This document shows, one piece after another, positions 57,066 to 64,000 of a DNA stretch of 64,000 nt. Numbering within the stretch: the first letter of the stretch is position 1; each line of letters opens with the position of its first letter. Made by a program: the position numbers and the translations under genes. The stretch covers positions 29,500,001 through 29,564,000 of the forward strand of contig NC_092674.1 in the NCBI RefSeq assembly GCF_964355755.1. The letters run 5' to 3'. Below the pieces are notes generated by a model that was given only the letters and a program-made list of their open reading frames with translations, was not told the DNA's origin and searched no databases. The stretch is from Antedon mediterranea. Taxonomy: Eukaryota > Echinodermata > Crinoidea > Comatulida > Antedonidae.

Positions 57066-60000
57066 AAATGCTATTTGGATAGAACTATGTAAGGTGCGCG
57101 CTCCATACATAGGTCTACCCCAACATTATATTATATTAATGTTAATAGTATTATAATTGGTATTGGTTGTATTTGTTATTTTTTTTATTGTTATTGTATT
57201 ATTGTTAATACCATTGTTAATTATTTAAGTTGTTAATATTAATAGTTTGTTATGCATCATCTGCAACTCACTCGGATCAAACAAGGCCTTGCTCGCACTA
57301 TACATCATATTCACCCTAGACTTACCATGTTAGCCTATTCTACGAAATAAAATTATATACCAAAATTAATTTGTACCCCATACTTACTAATATGCCCTAC
57401 GGTCCCAAACACTTCACTTACCTCAGATCTTACGGGCACACTTACCTCTGTACAAATGACCTACGGTAACTTACCAAAATGACAAACTCAAACGGTTCTA
57501 ATCAGATGTTTTCTAATCAAACAAACAGAAATAACATTATGGGGTAAAATTATACATTTGAAAAAGATTGAAAATGAAAAGGGACAAATTGCACTGGTCA
57601 AAAGCAGCAGAAAACAGGGGTAAGCAAAAATATTCCTCGGACCATGAAAGAAAACGTCACACTCCATTCTTATCCTTTAGCCATTGTGAGGAGGACTAAG
57701 GTGGCATTATTCTCATGATTTGACAAACCCAAAAGCTCCAGACCCCTCAGTACTTACCTGCCCGTCTCCAGAATTTTGCGCCCCTCAATAAAATATCACC
57801 CATCCAATAAATGTATGTATGTATGTATGTATTATAACTAAAAAGCAAGGGCTATTGTCGGTTTATCCAGGTAAGCTAGGCACGAAAAATACTGAATCAT
57901 TTTAAATTTTAAGTGTGCACGCGTTTAAAAAGGGCTAGTAATTTTTTTTAAATCAAATTAATATTAATGGTTCTTGCCTTTTTTTAAATAAATTAATATA
58001 TTTGGAAATAAGTCAATATTTTTACTAACTTGGTATTATTATTTGCTTTAAGGATATCAAATAAAGTCAACCTAGTCAACCTGGCATGGCACGGCGCTCA
58101 CAAAACAACATTAATACATACTATCGCTTCATCAAAACTAACGGTGCTATTTTATACCTCCATGCTCTAACTAACCTAATTCATGTGAACTTTACCGTAT
58201 TGGCCTAAAGGCATTCACAAAAACAGTGTTTGCCATTGGCCTATAGTCCTATAGGCCTATCTGTTTGATATTGTATGTATTTTCTCTTTTGAGCCTAAGA
58301 GCAGAAAATGGCAATGTCCCCACCAGTCAACATGTGATAATATACAGGCCTACACAATGTAGGCCACACTCTAAAGCAAAAGTAATATAGGCCATTTTGA
58401 TAATTTGCATCTATAGTACAGCCTATAGAATAATACGCCGAACATTCTAAAAACATGATATGGTATAGCCTAAAACATGTTATGTATACTTATATTTATA
58501 TTATTTTACAACTCCCTGCTTAAAGCACAGCGTTAATAGTATACTGTACTGTCTATAATTTAGTATATATCGTTAGGCCTACTCAATGAAAATATAGGCT
58601 ATCATCCTACATAAATAGTAGAATAACAAAATGGTGGTTTTCGGTTTAAAATGTGGATTAACTTAAGTAAGCCTGTATATTGGGCTTACTTACGTAAAAT
58701 AAGAGTTGACCCAAATCAACGGAGAAATTATTATGGTAAATGATGAACATAAAATAATTCGAAGTTCATGTGAACTTTACCGTATTGGCCTAAAGGCATT
58801 CACAAAAACAGTGTTTGCCATTGGACTATACAGGCCTATCTGTTTAATGTTGTATGTATAAATAGTAGAATAACAAAATGGTGGTTTTCGGTTTAAAATG
58901 TGGATTAACTTACCCAATATAGCCTACAGGCTTACTTACGTAAAATAAGAGTTGACCCAAATCAACGGAGAAATTATTATGATAAATGATGAACACAAAT
59001 AATTCGAAGATACGTAAACAAGAAACATAAATCGATGTGAAGAAAAAAATCCTGTGGTACCAATATCGAAGTGCATGATGAAAAAAATCTGATTCCTTGA
59101 CCTCTTGCAATGTAAGTTGTTCTACTTACTATGATGTCTGGAGTTCAGTAAAAATAACTATACGAGCAGCAGTAGTAAAAAAACAAAACAAAAATCGAAG
59201 TGATGGAAAAATCCTGTGCAGGTAGGCCTAAAAATTAATTTGAAGAAACATGTAAACGAAGAAGGAAAAATCTTGTGATAAAATTTGCAGAAATGTTAAA
59301 CGAAGAAAATTAATTCGAAGAAATTAGAAAACAAATCGAAGTGATGAAACAAAATCCAATCTTGGTCGTAAAAAAATAATTCGAAACATTAAAACGAAGA
59401 AGATAAAATCGAAGTGATGGAAAAATCCTGTAAATTTCAAATTGAAATTATTAACCTCTCGATCTTGAGCTAGTTTGTATGGTCCAAAAATTACGTTGAA
59501 AACCCAAATACGTCACATAATTATAAAATTCTTCTCGGTTTTCGTTTTTGTATAGTTCGAAAAAAATGTAAAAGAAACCGGAACAAAGCGAATTAGAAAT
59601 ACGTAATTGTTACGTGTCGTGGTAATACTAATAGATTATGAATATGCCCAGCAACATTTTACAATTACTTTTTATTTAAATGATCGCGATTCATAAATAA
59701 TTTTTAAAGTTACTTTATTATACGCACACTTTCACACACACAAAGCCTTGCTGTTATCCTGAAAAGTTAATTTACAAGCCTAACACTACCATGAGTTATG
59801 AATCCAGGTGAATCGGGATGTCTTGCTGCGTTAGTAACCTACCTTTGGCCACCTGTACATTATACATAATATAAATGACAATAATCCAGTGCGCATGTCA
59901 GGATACTTAAGTTGCACAACTGGGGTTGTATCATGCATGACTAAACATTGTTAGTTAAAACACATAATTGATGTATGATGATGTAACATAAAAAATATAC

Positions 60001-61953
60001 ATTCCTTGACTAATTCAACTGAGGATTAATTTTGTAAAAAAAAAATGCTGGTGATGATGCCACGTGATGGGGGAAGTGTGCCGCGTATGATGATGTAGTG
60101 ACGGTGATGATGTCACAATTGAAAATAATCTCTATTGTAATTTCACAATGACAAAGCTATGACATGTTCAGGGACAATTCATAGTATTTTGTCACCGAAA
60201 ATTACACAAGAGAAAACAAAAAGACCAGTGACAATTGTAAAAATTGAAGACACTGATTCTATAGGACAATATCTCAAATAGTGAACATCAATAACAACTG
60301 TCTTCTATAATGCGAGTATGATGATGATTATTACAAGCATATTATATTCATTTGAATACTATTCTAAACACATTTTCTATATTTATGTTAACCAATGCAA
60401 ATAAATTAGCAAATAAATTAGATATGTTGTGGGACATATCTCACATAATCGCAAGATAACAATTTTAATTCGTTTCTACAGGAATCAGTTCACCTACCAT
60501 GCGCCACTAGCTGTGAAATAAACATGATATAAAATACATTATCACAATATGATAAATAGAATAGATATTATAATTAGAAAATATATGTGAATATATTTTG
60601 GATTTATATTATATCTATTCGCAAAGTTGATGGCAACTGCATGCAACTTTTGACAATGCCTAATTTTTTTCATGCTTGATACAACCTAATAAATAGTATT
60701 AATTTATTGCCTAAAGTAACTCGGATGTCTCTCGTTGAACCGATGAGCTGTGAATTAAAAAAACACATAAGACCAAAGAATTATAATTGCTAAAATTACA
60801 ATTCTTTGTACCAGTGATTATTATTCCGACGTGAAAGATAAATGGGTGCCCCACCCCCCGCCCCAACCCATGCTCTATGTTCAATTAAATTTGATTAAAT
60901 TGGCACATTTAATGTGTGTTTTCTTAGTGATCGGTCTTGTTAACTCCACCAGTCAACTCCTCGACCAATCAAATCGTCATAATAATACTCACGGTAGCTA
61001 ATCTTATGCGTGTTAGTATAGCTTGAACCAACACAGTAATTTATATAAAGTAAATTATATAAAAATGAATATGTTGATTCTAATTTGTTAGTTCTTACTA
61101 TGTTCGATGTCTGATGCTCCAAAGCTACGATGAAACAACAAATATAAATCTCAGAAAATCTTGTTTTGGGGAAACCACCGAAACGCAAAAAAACCTCTGG
61201 ACTCTAGTAGTAAGCCAGTGCATCATTTTTGTTTATATTGAATTACAGACTCGTCCACGAGCAGGCTAATTGGGCCCGAAAACGTCTTGCGAATTAAAAT
61301 TCTAATTGAGTTTTCTTTTTGAATGAACTGAAAAAAAGATATACAAGTCGGTAATTAGTTTTATGTGCGTTTTCTGCAAAAGTTTCTATGTTTTTTATTG
61401 CTGATTTTTGTTCATCAGATTAAAACTAGATATTTAATGACGTGATAGGCCGCCTACCACGAGTCATTACAAATACCGGTATTTGGTAGGCTTCACAGTG
61501 TGAAAAGGCACACAGTCAAATTAAATTGTCCTTTGGATATTCAATACGCCCTAAATACTGACCAGAGATTCGAAGGGTCTTTTTTAAATACACATTTAGG
61601 TATATTTGACATGAAACACCATAACTCACCTAAGCTTACTAGTGTCGCCATATTTGACATGCTTCCCCTCTTCAGAAAAAAATAAAAATGCACTAGTTGA
61701 TACCCACAACAAGTCTAATTTAAATATGAAGGTACAGTACAGTAATTTAAATACATTCCAATTATTCCAGAACTCGCTATTTTGATTGGCTTATTTAGAG
61801 TGAATAGAGTCCCCCTAAGTTTATAACATAACAAAATAGTCGCAAAACCAGACGTTGGCTGGAAAAAACTCCAGTTTGGTATTCTAATCATTGTACACTT
61901 TTTGCTTTTGAACGAATTGTGTTGTTTTTCTGAAATTCTATGTCAGAGGAGAT
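57066..61953. other. intergenic region without recognised genes
   Basis: It contains a local duplication (58180-59010), a degenerate array of AATCGAAGTGATGGAAAAAT-like words (about 59030-59430), and AT-rich sequence. A GGGCCCGAAAACGTCTTGCG word at 61267 echoes the one near 51690. The frames at 58910-59110, 60940-61188 and 61500-61685 show no domain. Confidence 0.5.
58180..59010 (+). repeat. local segmental duplication with an internal micro-inversion
   Basis: Segment A (58180-58290, starting TTCATGTGAACTTTACCGTA) recurs at 58766-58855. Segment B (58610-58765, with AATAACAAAATGGTGGTTTT) recurs at 58858-59010. In the first B copy the junction reads TAAGCCTGTATATTGGGC; in the second it reads in reverse orientation, ACCCAATATAGCCTACAGGC. 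Confidence 0.88.
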
Positions 61954-63063
61954 ATGTCGTCAAATACACCACCTACCTTGAGCAAGAAAAAAACTATACG
62001 TAGAACCATTAAACGTCTACATCATAGGGTAAACCATTACATAATTTCTTACTAATTGCTGGCTTATAAACAGCTAGCCTAGCTAGGCCTACTATTTCTA
62101 GGCCTAGTCAGAACTAAATACATCGGCGGTGTCGGGGGCCCTTTCCCAGGCGGATCTTACTCTTACGTTAAGCTAGATCTGTGTTAGGCCTAGAATCTAT
62201 ATATCATGTCTTAACGAAACTTTTGGTTTTCATTCACGGTGATTAATTTATTATTATTTTATTTAAAGGTAGAAAAAATATCACAAAGTCATTATGCTGC
62301 AGTGATTACATTCACAAGTGGAAAGTATGAGGTTGCAGGTACGTATGGAGTGCTGATGCAGACAAAAACGAATTTTTATTGTGAAACATATTCAAGCTCA
62401 TCTAATTAAGGCTGACAATTAAATCAATTTGCTACATATATTTCTGGATCCTTTAATTAAAAATGTCAGAAAGTTTACTGCTTCCAAGTATCTATCTATT
62501 CAATAATGGTGTTAAGAAGTTTTAATAAATTATTTTTTTAGGGTCACCAATACTATGTGAAATATTGTCTAAACCGGAGATAAGGGATAGCATACAAGCG
62601 TCTATCAACACAGAAATTGCCAGGACATACTTGAAGTTTCCAGGTAAAAACATTCTTTAACACAGTTTAACATGCACATATATTCTTTTAAAATTCACAG
62701 AATGGATTTTTGTTTAGAACTTGGACAGCGATCATATTTATTATATTGATCATTACGTGTGTTAATATTAATAATAATAATAGTTCATTCTTATATAGCA
62801 CATATAAGCAAGCTCTCAATGCACTGCACAAATATTACCCAGGCCATTTTGGATCAAACACGTATGGAATCATACACCCATAATAATAATGTCATACATT
62901 GTCTTGTGGAAATTGTAACAATTTATTAAAATATGTTTTAATACTAATAGGTAGAATTGAAGAATCAAAAACAGAGAATAAAAACGAGAGGAGCAGTACA
63001 AGCGAAGGCGATCAAGCGGCAGAGAATGTTGAAACACTCATGCAAGACGTACAAAGCAAGTGA
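61954..63063 (+). CDS. small four-exon gene, 119-aa basic/acidic protein, unrecognised
   Basis: Exons 61954-62028, 62269-62338, 62542-62643 and 62951-63063 (stop TGA 63061-63063) have consensus GT-AG borders and joinable phases, and each falls in a region of coding-like composition. The protein starts MSSNTPP and has a strongly basic segment, SKKKTIRRTIKRLHHR, which could bind nucleic acid or serve as a nuclear signal. Next comes a beta-like stretch (AAVITFTSGKYEVAG), then a helical part (SPILCEILSKPEIRD to EIARTYLKF). The tail is hydrophilic and acidic, rich in Glu, Ser and Asn. There is no signal peptide or membrane segment. An earlier ATG at 61940 is in another frame and stops after 13 codons, so 61954 is the better start. 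I do not recognise the family and assign no function. Confidence 0.62.
62787..62860 (+). repeat. dispersed-repeat fragment in the last intron of the unknown gene
   Basis: TTCTTATATAGCACATATAA and GCACTGCACAAATATTACCC resemble the head of the repeat at 23985. Family unknown. Confidence 0.35.
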
Positions 63064-63130
63064 CAATAACATTGAAATAATCGGCAGATTAAAAAACGTG
63101 GGGGCGATGTGAATAAGAAAACAACATCAG

Positions 63131-63275
63131 CAAACTTTATGTGTTAAAAAATGTGATGTACCCATATATGGATTATGATGATGTCATATCACTACCATAT
63201 TTGGGCATATCACTACCATATTTGGGCACATCACATTTTTTTGTCAAACTAGTTTGATAGTGTACACAGAGCTTA
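63131..63275. mobile_element. family A MITE in the 3' UTR of the small unknown gene
   Basis: AAACTTTATGTGTTAAAAAA and the inverse TTTTTTTGTCAAACTAGTTT pair, followed by GATAGTGTACACAGAGCTTA. Two CCATATTTGG sites, the reverse complement of CCAAATATGG, lie 21 bp apart. It begins 68 bp after the stop codon, upstream of AATAAA at 63572-63577. Confidence 0.85.
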
Positions 63276-63571
63276 AGAAAACATCATCTTTGTGACATTA
63301 ATCGAAGATTGATTTGGCTTCTTTTTAAAGAATAGAGACACCTGTTTTTGTACACCATCTTCTGAGGATTAAACTACTCCATGTGTGGAAAATGTTTGTG
63401 ATAGCAAAATCTAATGAAAAGCATTTTTTAACAGTATGGGGATAACTGTTAAGACACACATTTCGCATGATGAAGGAGTCGCTTTTATATTGTGTATAAA
63501 CAATATCAATTATAGATAGGATTTAATTAGATAAATCTTTTTTGTTTTGTGTACAGTGAATCAATTTTTAA

Positions 63572-63577
63572 AATAAA
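63572..63577 (+). terminator. candidate poly(A) signal of the unknown gene
   Basis: AATAAA about 510 bp after the stop; another lies at 63735-63740. The remaining sequence to 64000 shows a short direct repeat (CCATTTTGGAAAGCGGTAAT, twice at 63767-63818) and nothing else. Confidence 0.4.
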
Positions 63578-64000
63578 CTAAAAGAGGATTTCTAAATGTG
63601 TGTTTTTGTATTGAGCATGGTCCTATAATTAATGTATAGGTCCATGTATGTATAGTTAATTTTTATTAATGATGCGACAATTTGTAATGGCTACCAAATG
63701 AAACTTAATGGATGAAATGAATGAAACATTTCGAAATAAAAAAAGAATTGTGTTACTTTAACTGGACCATTTTGGAAAGCGGTAATACGTTAGACCATTT
63801 TGGAAAGCGGTAATACGTTAGTGAAAATGCAAGCCAGTCAAAAAAGAAATAATTTATTGTATCATAGTCAATAGGAGCTATATTTCCTATACCATCCTGG
63901 CTAGTTGAGAATTCTCAACTATTTTATGTTTTTTTCTACCTTTCTGGGAAATGATATAATCCAAATTGTATTAATACTACCAGTAGTAAACATTTAGAAA

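Noticed and set aside
61954-62340. MADS-box-like look of HYAAVITFTSGKYEVAGS in the unknown protein
   Set aside because: Only one strand-like stretch is similar; the conserved MADS helix and DNA-contact residues are not recognisable.

Overview
The window is a gene-rich piece of an AT-rich animal nuclear genome. Introns follow GT-AG rules, coding exons are small, and mobile elements and minisatellites are abundant. The protein set, the frequent AGGCCTA words in noncoding DNA and a single Smad1/5-type gene point to an invertebrate deuterostome, most likely an echinoderm. That assignment is an inference.

Layout, left to right. (1) 371-3618 (+): the last four coding exons of an SLC13 Na+/di(tri)carboxylate cotransporter. 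(2) 4711-8737 (+): complete nine-exon ALG5, dolichyl-phosphate beta-glucosyltransferase. (3) 12198-29997 (+): complete coding part of a BMP-type receptor Smad (Smad1/5), with a 12.1-kb first coding intron packed with tandem arrays, MITEs and a tRNA-derived SINE. (4) 30.0-37.9 kb: gene-poor, dominated by a 37-unit, 48-bp minisatellite. (5) 37.9-41.4 kb (+): SQSTM1/p62 with a TATA-type promoter, a noncoding first exon and PB1, ZZ, LIR and UBA modules. (6) 42.7-43.8 kb: a tandem array of hairpins. (7) 45440-48679 (-): complete nine-exon TTC29, a ciliary TPR protein. (8) 52.7-57.0 kb (-): a nearly full-length but frameshifted CR1/L2-group LINE whose ORF1 carries an SGNH esterase-like domain plus two CCHC knuckles. 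(9) 61954-63063 (+): a four-exon gene for a 119-aa protein I do not recognise.

The genes do not form one pathway: solute transport, N-glycosylation, BMP signalling, selective autophagy and cilia are represented. Their order is nevertheless notable. ALG5 lies beside SMAD9 on human 13q13, TTC29 lies near SMAD1 on human 4q31, and SQSTM1 shares human chromosome 5 with SMAD5. The window therefore looks like the unduplicated ancestral neighbourhood of the three vertebrate BMP Smads. The most unusual noncoding signal is a MITE family whose hairpin arms carry perfect CArG-box (SRF site) sequences. One copy, inside a Smad1/5 intron, has expanded to 11 CArG boxes at an exact 21-bp spacing. I saw no CRISPR array, rRNA gene, intact tRNA gene or virus.
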